This document shows positions 1 through 6,585 of a DNA stretch of 26,738 nt, piece after piece. The stretch spans positions 1-26,738 of the forward strand of contig JAMCTB010000068.1 of assembly GCA_023380955.1 (NCBI GenBank), in the 5' to 3' direction. The DNA comes from Chloroflexota bacterium. Its GTDB lineage: Bacteria > Chloroflexota > UBA6077. The translations under genes and the position numbers were made by a program. Each line of letters begins with the position of its first letter. Position 1 is the stretch's first letter. The notes beneath the pieces are model-generated. The model was given only the letters and a program-made list of their open reading frames with translations, was not told the origin of the DNA and ran no database searches.

Positions 1-1
1 C

Positions 2-706
2 AACGTCCTCGGCGGGCTGCTGATGATGGCCTCGGCGCTGCTGTTTGCCCAGTTGGCTTCCGCGAAGCCCACACTCGACCGCAGACTGCTGGCGGCCATG
101 GCCCTACCCCTGGTGGCTGCCCTGCTACTGACTCACTCCCGGAGCGCCCTGGGCGGCTTCCTGATAGCCGCCATGATGGTCGGCCTCCTGCGAGACCGGC
201 GGCTGCTCCTGCTGATCGGGGCGGCGGCCGCGCTCCTGCCCTTCCTGCCTCAATCGCAACTGCTGGTCGGCAGGCTGCTGTCGGGACTCGCCTTCCAGGA
301 TCGGGCCGCGCTGATGCGGCTGGACGAATACCAGAACGCCCTGAACACCATCGCCTCCTATCCCTGGCTGGGCATCGGCTTCGGGGAGCCTCCCTCCGTC
401 GATCTCTTCCTGGGGGTCTCCAGCATATACCTGCTGATCGGACAGGAGATGGGGCTGATCGGGTTGGCGTCTTTCCTGCTGGTGCTGGGGTTGCTGGCGT
501 GGCAGGTGGCCGTGGGATGGGCTGAGGCTCGAAACGAGGAGGCGAGGGGCATTTTGCTGAGTCTGGCCGCTCCCCTGCTGGCGGCCGCATCGGCGGGATT
601 GCTGGATCACTATTATGTCAATATCGTGTTTCCCCACATGATCGCCCTGTTCTGGCTGTACGTGGGGCTGGCGGTGGTGGCGTCCCAACTGGCTGAGAAA
701 GCGTAG
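2..706 (+). CDS. O-antigen ligase/polymerase-like membrane protein (Wzy_C family), 5' truncated by window edge
   Basis: The reading frame is already open at the left edge (codons for NVLGGLL precede the first Met), so the N-terminal half lies outside the window. About 235 residues are visible. They form five or six hydrophobic membrane segments around a longer extracytoplasmic loop. Family hallmarks are the NVLGG motif, the Arg-containing LLTHSRSALGGF segment, and the loop ending in YPWLGIGFG, as in O-antigen ligases and Wzy-type polymerases. Such proteins act in the cytoplasmic membrane and join or polymerise lipid-linked glycans on the outer face. The substrate cannot be read from sequence. 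The gene converges on ilvD, with a 32-nt palindrome between the two stops. Family assignment is fairly secure; ligase versus polymerase is not resolved. Confidence 0.8.
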   Translation, partial: NVLGGLLMMASALLFAQLASAKPTLDRRLLAAMALPLVAALLLTHSRSALGGFLIAAMMVGLLRDRRLLLLIGAAAALLPFLPQSQLLVGRLLSGLAFQDRAALMRLDEYQNALNTIASYPWLGIGFGEPPSVDLFLGVSSIYLLIGQEMGLIGLASFLLVLGLLAWQVAVGWAEARNEEARGILLSLAAPLLAAASAGLLDHYYVNIVFPHMIALFWLYVGLAVVASQLAEKA

Positions 707-715
707 GGAGATATG

Positions 716-747
716 GTGTAGGGGCGGTTCGCGAACCGCCCCTACAC
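716..747. repeat. 32-nt perfect palindrome between convergent genes (copy 1)
   Basis: Each half reads GTGTAGGGGCGGTTCG and the two halves are exact reverse complements with no loop. It lies between the stop of the ligase-like gene and the stop of ilvD. A near-identical copy sits at 21425-21452, also between convergent stops. It may act as a bidirectional transcription terminator or be a REP/MITE-like element. There is no T-run typical of a classical intrinsic terminator. Confidence 0.85.
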
Positions 748-771
748 GAGCATCGTTCCAGAGATCGCCCC

Positions 772-2448
772 CTACTTCAGGATGTCCGGCACCTTCAGGA
801 CGGCACCGGTCGCGGCCGAGGTCACCAGCGCCGCGTAGCGGGCCAGGTAGCCCGTCGCCACCTTGGCCGCCGGCTTTCGCCACTCAGCTCGACGCCTGGC
901 CATCTCATCTTCGGAGACCTTCAGCTCCAGCCGCTTGTTGGGAATGTCGATCTCTATGGAGTCGCCGGTGCGGACCAGGGCTATCGGGCCGCCCTCCGCC
1001 GCCTCAGGCGAGACATGCCCGATGGCAGCGCCTCGGCTGGCGCCGGAGAAACGGCCGTCGGTGATCAGCGCCACATCCTTGTCCAACCCCATCCCGACGA
1101 TGGCCGAGGTGGGCATCAGCATCTCCCGCATCCCGGGGCCGCCCTTGGGGCCCTCGTAGCGAATCACCACCACGTCGCCCTTCTCGATCTTGCGGGCCAT
1201 CATGTCGGCGAAGGCCGCGTCCTCCGAGTCGTAGACCTTCGCTACGCCCGTGCGAGTCAACATCGAGGGGTCGACGGCAGCAGCCTTGACCACAGCCCCC
1301 TGGGGCGCCAGGTTCCCGAACAGGATGGCGATGCCACCCTGAGGCCGGTAGGGCTCCTCCACAGGTTTGATTACATCTCGACCGACCACCTGGACCTGAT
1401 CCAGATTCTCGCCCACGGTCTTGCTGGTCGCCGTGATCACATCCTTGTGGATCAGCCCCTTGCGACTCAACTCTTTCATGACCGCCTGGATGCCGCCGGC
1501 CTCGTCCAGGTCGACCAGGAAGTGTTTGCCGGCGGGGCTCATTGAGCAAAGGTAGGGGGTTCGCTGGCTGATGGCGTCGAAGCTTGCCAGATCTAGTTGG
1601 ACCCCGGCCTCGTAGGCAATGGCGGGAAGATGCAGCACTGTGTTGGTGGATCCACCCAGCGCCATGTCGACGGCGACGGCGTTCTCGAAGGCCTCCCGGG
1701 TCAGGATGTCCCGGGGCTTGATATCCTTCTCCAGCAGCTCCATGATGCGAGCGCCGGCCCGCTTAGCCAGCCGGATACGCCGGGCGTCCACCGCCGGAAT
1801 GGTGCCGTTGCCGGGGAGAGCCAGTCCCAGGGCCTCAGCCATGCAGTTCATGGTATTGGCCGTGAACATGCCCGCGCAGGAGCCGCAGCCGGGGCAGGCT
1901 CTCTCCTCCAGCCCCTCCATGTCTTCCGGAGTGACGGTCCCGGCGATGTACTTGCCGGTCACTTCGAAGGCTGCGGTCACGTCGGCTCTCTTGCCTCTGA
2001 CAACACCGGGCAGCATAGGGCCGCCACTGACGACGATGGCGGGAACGTTCAGCCGGGCAGCGGCCATCAGGACACCTGGGGTGATCTTGTCGCAGTTGGT
2101 GACCAGCACCAGGGCATCGAACTGGTGCCCGATGGTCATCGCCTCCACCGAATCGGCGATCAGCTCGCGGCTGGGCAGGAGATAGCGCATACCGGCGTGG
2201 CCCATGGCGATGCCGTCGTCCAGCGCGATGGTGGAGAACTCTACCGGCGTGCCCCCCGCCGACCTGATCCCGTCCTTCACCGCCCTGGTAATGGAGTCCA
2301 GGTGGAAATGGCCGGGAACGATCTCGTTCTGGGTATTGACCACCCCGATGAGCGGCCGATCCAGCTCCTCGGGGGTGTACCCCATGGCGTAGAAAAGCGA
2401 GCGGTGCGCCGCTCGGGCTGGTCCCTTCTTGACTTCGTCACTCCTCAC
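772..2448 (-). CDS. ilvD: Dihydroxy-acid dehydratase (IlvD)
   Basis: 558 residues, the usual length of the short IlvD class. It dehydrates 2,3-dihydroxy-3-methylbutanoate and its methylpentanoate homologue to the 2-oxo acids in valine, isoleucine and leucine synthesis (EC 4.2.1.9), in the cytosol. Visible signatures are NCDKITPG (Cys119), the [17 protein letters not shown] block (Cys185, Cys188, Cys191) that helps bind the iron-sulfur cluster, and [19 protein letters not shown] near the C-terminus. The start is GTG, preceded by an AAGGGGGAA Shine-Dalgarno-like stretch. It begins only 16 nt after the sortase stop, so the two are probably co-transcribed although functionally unrelated. No other ilv genes are nearby and no attenuator was seen. 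Confidence 0.96.
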   Translation of the reverse strand: MRSDEVKKGPARAAHRSLFYAMGYTPEELDRPLIGVVNTQNEIVPGHFHLDSITRAVKDGIRSAGGTPVEFSTIALDDGIAMGHAGMRYLLPSRELIADSVEAMTIGHQFDALVLVTNCDKITPGVLMAAARLNVPAIVVSGGPMLPGVVRGKRADVTAAFEVTGKYIAGTVTPEDMEGLEERACPGCGSCAGMFTANTMNCMAEALGLALPGNGTIPAVDARRIRLAKRAGARIMELLEKDIKPRDILTREAFENAVAVDMALGGSTNTVLHLPAIAYEAGVQLDLASFDAISQRTPYLCSMSPAGKHFLVDLDEAGGIQAVMKELSRKGLIHKDVITATSKTVGENLDQVQVVGRDVIKPVEEPYRPQGGIAILFGNLAPQGAVVKAAAVDPSMLTRTGVAKVYDSEDAAFADMMARKIEKGDVVVIRYEGPKGGPGMREMLMPTSAIVGMGLDKDVALITDGRFSGASRGAAIGHVSPEAAEGGPIALVRTGDSIEIDIPNKRLELKVSEDEMARRRAEWRKPAAKVATGYLARYAALVTSAATGAVLKVPDILK

Positions 2449-2464
2449 CGGTGTTGTTTCCCCC

Positions 2465-3169
2465 TTATCTCTTCAGCTTCGCCGTCACTATCAGCCTCTG
2501 AGAGTACTGACGCTCGGCAGGGATCCATTCCCCAGCGCAGGTAATCAACGTCGCCGTCGCATCCGGTGTCGGATTCATTACGCTGACGTCGGTGGGCTCC
2601 ACCAGCTTGATGTCGGTGACCACGTAGTCGTACTCGTTGTCGTCCGAGTAGAAGCGAACCTCGTCCCCCAGCTGCATCTTGTAGAGATCGCTGAAGACGT
2701 TGCCGGCGTTGCGGCTGGTCACGTGCCCGGAGTAGACGGCGTTGCCGTTCTCCCCCGCCTTCGCGGTCATCCGGTAGTGAGCCACCACGAAAGGCAGAGT
2801 CTCATAGTATAGCTGCTTATTGTACCAGTAGGTGCCCGCTTCCTTCACATGGGAGTCGACCTCGATGCTGGGGATCACCACCCGGACGGGAGTGCCAGAC
2901 TTAATGGGGGTCGGGGCCGGCGTGGGCACCGGAGTCGTCGTCGGAAGCACGGTGGCCGTCGCCGTGGGCTCAGGGGTAGCAGTCTCGGTGGCAGTGGGCG
3001 ATGCCTGCCGCGTCGCCAGGACGCCTCCGTTCTCGCCGGCCAAAGCCACCGGTCGAGGCAGGACCCTATCGCCACCCATCAAACCGGTGTAGTAGGCCAC
3101 ACCGGCCATCAGCAGGCTCAGTACGCCCGCTGCCAACAGGATATTGCCAATCAGACGAGACCGGTTCAT
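2465..3169 (-). CDS. Sortase family transpeptidase with Pro/Thr-rich stalk
   Basis: 234 residues. An N-terminal membrane anchor (about residues 8-30) is followed by a Thr/Pro/Ala-rich linker (about 55-92) and a sortase beta-barrel. The catalytic triad is visible: His149 in YSGHV, Cys211 in LITCAG, and Arg225 in YSQRLIV. Sortases cleave a C-terminal sorting signal and attach the protein to a cell-envelope acceptor. The short catalytic domain and TLITC/RLIV style fit the class D/E/F-like group; I cannot fix the class. No LPXTG-type substrate is encoded in the window. The ATG start precedes the anchor directly. It lies upstream of ilvD (16-nt gap) and downstream of the response regulator. Confidence 0.9.
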   Translation of the reverse strand: MNRSRLIGNILLAAGVLSLLMAGVAYYTGLMGGDRVLPRPVALAGENGGVLATRQASPTATETATPEPTATATVLPTTTPVPTPAPTPIKSGTPVRVVIPSIEVDSHVKEAGTYWYNKQLYYETLPFVVAHYRMTAKAGENGNAVYSGHVTSRNAGNVFSDLYKMQLGDEVRFYSDDNEYDYVVTDIKLVEPTDVSVMNPTPDATATLITCAGEWIPAERQYSQRLIVTAKLKR

Positions 3170-3191
3170 TCAGTAAGACTTCAGGCCAGGA

Positions 3192-3208
3192 CCGGACGCG
3201 TTGTCCGG
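3192..3208 (-). terminator. Small GC hairpin between response regulator and sortase
   Basis: A CCGGAC/GTCCGG stem with a 5-nt loop lies in the 87-nt gap after the response-regulator stop and before the sortase start. There is no T-run, so termination is only a possibility; it could equally be an mRNA processing or stability element. Confidence 0.25.
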
Positions 3209-3256
3209 CCCCAAGCTCATCGGTCCCGATTCGCTATCGAGAGGGATCGGACTGGC

Positions 3257-3820
3257 CTACTCTCTCTCTTCCTTGACGGCGTAATCATCCACCACGTCGA
3301 CCACGCCCAAACGCCGCAGGCCATAGTCCCGCTGCAGCGTCTCACCCATCAGGTTCAACAGCTGCTCGATCTTCTTCTCTACCAGGGCTTCCACCTCGGA
3401 TCTGGTGGCGGCCTTCATCTGGCTGGACTTGTCCAGAGCAGCCTTCACCCTGATGAGAAACAGCCCGATGTCGAAGGGCTTGGTGATGTAGTCGAAGCAA
3501 CCCATGCGCCAGCCCTTTAACTGATCGGTGTAGCTGCTCAGGGCCGTCAGAAAGACGATGGGAATGTCCCGGGTCTTCTCCTCGGTCAGCATCCGACTCG
3601 CGACCTCCCAGCCGTCCATGACAGGCATCAGGATGTCGAGGACCACCAGCTCGAATCGCCTCTGGCGCACCAGCCGCATGGCCTCCTCGCCATTCTGGGC
3701 CATCTCAACCTGGTATCCCTCCTCCACCAGCAGGGTACCAACCATCTGCCGGATGGCGTCGTCGTCGTCAACTACCAGTATCGATCTCGCCTCTTGTTCC
3801 AACGCTTCTGCCCCCCTCAT
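3257..3820 (-). CDS. Receiver-domain response regulator with helical C-terminal tail
   Basis: 187 residues from the chosen ATG (MRGAEALEQEA...). It has a CheY-like receiver domain at residues 13-130: acidic pocket Asp18-Asp20 in VVDDDD, phospho-acceptor Asp62 in LDILMPVMDG, Thr92 in FLTALSS and Lys114 in ITKPFD. No DNA-binding or enzymatic output domain follows. Residues 130-187 are a charged, probably helical or coiled-coil extension. No histidine kinase is encoded nearby, so its partner is unknown. The frame stays open about 220 nt further upstream, but that stretch is repeat DNA (translating as SLSLWERVRVRA) and is not believed to be coding. A GTG at 3832 is an alternative start. No strong Shine-Dalgarno is visible for either. 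Confidence 0.88.
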   Translation of the reverse strand: MRGAEALEQEARSILVVDDDDAIRQMVGTLLVEEGYQVEMAQNGEEAMRLVRQRRFELVVLDILMPVMDGWEVASRMLTEEKTRDIPIVFLTALSSYTDQLKGWRMGCFDYITKPFDIGLFLIRVKAALDKSSQMKAATRSEVEALVEKKIEQLLNLMGETLQRDYGLRRLGVVDVVDDYAVKEERE

Positions 3821-3875
3821 CGAGTCCGGCACGTCGCGAATGGGGAGATCATAACACCCACGCCAGTAAGAGGCA

Positions 3876-4040
3876 AGACAAGGGGACAGACGGGGAGAAG
3901 GGCAGACAAGGAGACAGGGCGATGGGGGGAGAGGCCGCCCGAGCGTAGCGAGGGCGGGTGAGGGCTGGCGCGTTGCCAACCAAACAGCCCTCACCCTGAC
4001 CCTCTCCCAAAGGGAGAGGGAATCGCCCCGTCTCCCCGTC
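3876..4040. repeat. Cluster of REP-like inverted repeats
   Basis: Intergenic stretch between the response regulator and the glycoside hydrolase. It contains a 12-nt inverted pair (3956-3967 GGGTGAGGGCTG with 3985-3996) and a tight palindrome at 4000-4020 (CCCTCTCCC, AAA, GGGAGAGGG). Runs of GGGGAGA/GACGGGGAG-type purine repeats occur at 3877-3930, with a reversed copy near 4026-4040. It resembles the dispersed CCCTCTCCC/GGGAGAGGG repeats common in high-GC bacteria. No gene is seen here. Confidence 0.75.
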
Positions 4041-4045
4041 ATGGA

Positions 4046-5368
4046 TCAGGGAAGCTTGCCTTTGATGATGTTGTACGAAGCCCTCGGGGTGCCGTTGGGA
4101 TCGGTCAGCGACCAGTAGTACTGCTCATCCTTCTCGGTCCACTGCGGCGCGCTGAGGTAGATGCTGCTCATCAGTCCGATCCACGGAGCCCAGTTCTTCT
4201 GAGCGAACTGGTACGCCCGCACGATGTAGTCGCCCTTCTCCTTCTCGCTCACAGCGTGCCAGGCGTAGGGCGAGCCCGGGCGATTGTCCGTGGTCCAACC
4301 CATCTCCAGGACCATCACCTGCTTCTTGTCGTCGCCGTTCTTCACCATGATCTGCCGCAGGTCCTCCACCCGCCGGAACCCGAAGAAGCGCTGCCCGCCG
4401 TACTCCTTCTTGGCAGCGATCTCGTCAGGGCTCATCTCGGGCGGCGCCTTGTAGCCGGCGGCGTGGGCGCCCAACACGTCGAAGTAGTCCCTGGCCCCGG
4501 CCTTGTACATCTCGTCCAGGAAGACGTCGTCCGGCCGTGCCTCGGGGGACACGGTTCCGGTGGGCGAGAGCCCCGCGGTCACGATCATGGCGTTGGGATC
4601 CGCCTTCTTGGCAGCCGTGTAAGCCACCTTCAACATCTCCACATACTCGGCCGCGCTGGGGGCCTTGTCGCCCCACTCCCGGGACAGGTTGGGCTCGTTC
4701 CAGATCTCATAGGCGCCGATCTGGCCGTTGGGGGATCCGGTCTTGTAGCGGCTCACCAGGGCGTAGATGAAGTCGCCGAAATCCGCCATGTTCTTGGGGG
4801 GCGAGTTGTAGCTCTTGGTGGCCTTGGCCCAATCCGGGGAGTAGTCGATGCGAGCCACGATCTTCAGTCCGTAGTTGTTGGCGGCCTTCACCAACCGGTC
4901 CGGCTCCTCCCACAGGAACTTGCCCTTGCCGTCCCGCTCGATGTAGTTCCACTGGAACATCTGCTTGACCCAGGTGAAACCGCCATCTTTGGCCAGCTTC
5001 AGGTCGCGCCCTATGTCTGGAACACCCCATAGGAAGAGCTGCACCCCGGCCTCAGGGCTCTTCATCTTGGCAGGAGCGCCGGCCGGCTTCGCAGCGGTGG
5101 TAGGGGCAGCGGCACTCGCCGGCTTCGTGGCCGCGGCGGCTGCGGTCGGGCTAGCGGCAGAGCCAGCGGGCGCCGCGGTGGGGCTGCCGGAAGCCGTCGA
5201 AGTAGCGTTACCGGCAGGAGCGGTGGTGGCGCTGCCCGCGGCTGCCGCTTCCGAGGATGCCGGCTTTGCTGCCGAGGTAGCCGACGGCGACGGTGCCGAA
5301 TTGGAGCAGGCCGCGGCCGACATCAGGAGGGTGCCGAGGGCAAGGATAGGCAACAGTCTGAAGTTCAT
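4046..5368 (-). CDS. Secreted lipoprotein glycoside hydrolase (clan GH-A, cellulase/xylosidase-like)
   Basis: 440 residues. The N-terminus has a lipoprotein signal (hydrophobic residues 4-17, lipobox SAAAC, Cys21), then an Ala/Thr/Ser/Pro-rich linker (22-100), then a TIM-barrel domain. The barrel has the clan GH-A acid/base signature IWNEPN (Glu225) and a candidate nucleophile Glu355 in VMVLEMGW. GVQLFLWG, IDYSPDWA and WIGLMSSIYL also fit cellulase/GH39-type barrels. It is predicted to be membrane-anchored outside the cell and to cleave a polysaccharide; the substrate is unknown. The start was placed at the ATG with AAGGAGA just upstream. The open frame extends 45 codons further but lacks a signal peptide there. 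A TTGACA/TACAAC promoter lies about 60 nt upstream. Confidence 0.88.
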   Translation of the reverse strand: MNFRLLPILALGTLLMSAAACSNSAPSPSATSAAKPASSEAAAAGSATTAPAGNATSTASGSPTAAPAGSAASPTAAAAATKPASAAAPTTAAKPAGAPAKMKSPEAGVQLFLWGVPDIGRDLKLAKDGGFTWVKQMFQWNYIERDGKGKFLWEEPDRLVKAANNYGLKIVARIDYSPDWAKATKSYNSPPKNMADFGDFIYALVSRYKTGSPNGQIGAYEIWNEPNLSREWGDKAPSAAEYVEMLKVAYTAAKKADPNAMIVTAGLSPTGTVSPEARPDDVFLDEMYKAGARDYFDVLGAHAAGYKAPPEMSPDEIAAKKEYGGQRFFGFRRVEDLRQIMVKNGDDKKQVMVLEMGWTTDNRPGSPYAWHAVSEKEKGDYIVRAYQFAQKNWAPWIGLMSSIYLSAPQWTEKDEQYYWSLTDPNGTPRASYNIIKGKLP

Positions 5369-5428
5369 CGGGGAAGTCTCCTTCGGCGGGATGATCATCA
5401 CCGATCCACCGCCGGATCGGCGGGCACA

Positions 5429-5458
5429 GTTGTACGTCAACTCCAACCACTCTGTCAA
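5429..5458 (-). promoter_or_regulatory. Sigma-70-type promoter for the glycoside hydrolase gene
   Basis: On the minus strand, a perfect -35 TTGACA (5453-5458), an 18-nt spacer, and -10 TACAAC (5429-5434). The predicted 5' leader is about 54 nt. The -10 lies inside one copy of a direct repeat, ACAGTTGTAC (5426-5435), whose second copy is at 5492-5501. Confidence 0.55.
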
Positions 5459-5474
5459 CCGTCTGAGCCTCCAG

Positions 5475-5504
5475 TGGACTAGGTAACCCCGACAGTTGTA
5501 CAAT
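5475..5504 (+). promoter_or_regulatory. Possible divergent promoter for the basic-protein/CbiX unit
   Basis: TGGACT (5475-5480), an 18-nt spacer and TACAAT (5499-5504). The -10 overlaps the second ACAGTTGTAC repeat. The -35 matches only four of six consensus positions. Confidence 0.35.
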
Positions 5505-5516
5505 TCGAGCAGATGG

Positions 5517-5530
5517 CAGGTTCCAACCTG
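5517..5530. promoter_or_regulatory. Operator-like palindrome CAGGTTCCAACCTG
   Basis: A perfect 6-bp inverted repeat with a 2-nt centre, just downstream of the predicted plus-strand start site. A weaker 7-bp stem (5557-5563 with 5575-5581) follows before the TTG start. Either could bind a regulator or shape the leader RNA; no regulator gene is adjacent. Confidence 0.3.
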
Positions 5531-5607
5531 TTAGAGGGCCTGTGTCCCCGCCCTAGCCATCCCACCCCCGGTTCGGGATGGGAAGCACATAAAATGGAGG
5601 CAGCAGC

Positions 5608-5964
5608 TTGAACAAGCGAAAGAGAGTGGCGCAACAGAAGCACCGAGTGAAACAGCGCAAGCTGGAGGAGAAGCGCAAGGCCACCCGCGTCGCCTCCACT
5701 CTCGCTCCGGTAAGGCCACGCGCCGCTGAACCCGAACGACCTGCGCCCATCGTGCCCGCCACCACCCGGCCACCCGCACCCAGAAGGCCCAGGACGACCC
5801 CCAAGCCCGCCGGCACCCAGGAGCAGCCTCAGGGACAGGGTCGGGTGCAGACCCAGGGGCAACGTCCCACCCCGCGGCCGGCGGCGAGACGTCCCGCCCA
5901 GCCCGAGCAGCCGAAAGAGTCCGCTCAGCCCCAGCCGGAGCCGCCGGAGCCGACTAAGGAATAG
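5608..5964 (+). CDS. Small basic Pro/Arg/Gln-rich protein of unknown function
   Basis: 118 residues. The first 28 residues are very basic and probably helical (MNKRKRVAQQKHRVKQRKLEEKR begins at residue 1). The rest is low-complexity Pro/Arg/Gln/Thr-rich and predicted disordered, ending with an acidic Pro-Glu tail. No membrane segment, signal peptide or catalytic motif is visible. The TTG start is supported by GGAGG seven nt upstream; the nearby ATG at 5594 is out of frame. It is followed after 14 nt by the CbiX-like gene, so they are probably one transcript. The basic head suggests nucleic-acid or ribosome binding, but that is inference only. Reading of this strand is supported by the Shine-Dalgarno and by operon continuity. 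Confidence 0.65.
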   Translation: MNKRKRVAQQKHRVKQRKLEEKRKATRVASTLAPVRPRAAEPERPAPIVPATTRPPAPRRPRTTPKPAGTQEQPQGQGRVQTQGQRPTPRPAARRPAQPEQPKESAQPQPEPPEPTKE

Positions 5965-5978
5965 CACGAGGAGTTGCT

Positions 5979-6503
5979 TTGAAAACCGTCGTAGTCCTCG
6001 CTATGCATGGCGCGCCGCCTAACGATTTTCCGAGACAGGAGATGGGTGAGTTCTTCGGTCTCCGCACCCGGCTGGATCATTCCGTCGGTCCGGAACGGGC
6101 CGCCCTGGAGCGGCGCCACGCCGAACTGGAAGCGAAGATGCGGGCGTGGCCCCGGACGGCGCAGAACGACCCTTACTTTGCGGGAGCGCACCAGCTAGGG
6201 GCACAGCTCAGAGAGGCATCGGCCCACGAGGTGGTTGTCGCTTTCGGCGAGTTCTGCGGTCCCAGTCTGGACGAGGCCCTGGACCAGGCGGCGGCCACGG
6301 GTGCCGACAGGGTGGTGATGGTGACGCCGATGATGACCCGAGGCGGCGAACACTCGGAGGTGGACATCCCCGAGGCGGTGCATCGGGCGCAAGAGCGGTA
6401 TCCTGAGATCTCCTTCCTCTACGCCTGGCCCTTCGAGGCTTCGGCCATCGCCCAGTTCCTCGCGTCCCAGATTGGGCGGTTCGTGGACGGCCGTCTGGAG
6501 TAG
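5979..6503 (+). CDS. CbiX/SirB-like (sirohydrochlorin chelatase family) protein
   Basis: 174 residues. The fold signatures match the CbiX/SirB family that inserts Co or Fe into sirohydrochlorin: an N-terminal beta-strand ending in His10 (VVVLAMHGAPP), AFGEFCGPSLDEAL (Glu91), and VVMVTPMMTRGGEHSEVDIPEAV with His125 and Asp129 near the expected metal-binding site. It differs from classic CbiX. The usual HGSR-type turn is MHGAPPNDFP, and about 45 charged helical residues (38-80) separate the first strand from the core. No other cobalamin or siroheme genes are nearby, so the true substrate is uncertain. The TTG start has GAGGAG five nt upstream. It ends at a large inverted repeat facing spoVR. 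Confidence 0.72.
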   Translation: MKTVVVLAMHGAPPNDFPRQEMGEFFGLRTRLDHSVGPERAALERRHAELEAKMRAWPRTAQNDPYFAGAHQLGAQLREASAHEVVVAFGEFCGPSLDEALDQAAATGADRVVMVTPMMTRGGEHSEVDIPEAVHRAQERYPEISFLYAWPFEASAIAQFLASQIGRFVDGRLE

Positions 6504-6513
6504 CTGAAGACGA

Positions 6514-6571
6514 GTAGTAACGACCTTAGTCGCTCGTCCCCGTGTTAGGGAACGACTAAAGTCGTTACTAC
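6514..6571. repeat. Long inverted repeat between convergent genes
   Basis: The left arm GTAGTAACGACCTTAGTCG (6514-6532) pairs with 6553-6571 at 18 of 19 positions around a 20-nt loop. It lies between the stops of the CbiX-like gene (+) and spoVR (-). A bidirectional terminator or a mobile REP-like element are both possible. Its sequence is unrelated to the palindromes at 716 and 21425, but its position is equivalent. Confidence 0.85.
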
Positions 6572-6585
6572 AGTGAGGCCGGTCA

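Noticed and set aside
5557..5581. Possible tRNA T-arm (GGTTCGGGAT)
   Set aside because: The flanking sequence has no acceptor, D or anticodon stems of the right spacing; only a 7-bp local hairpin is present.
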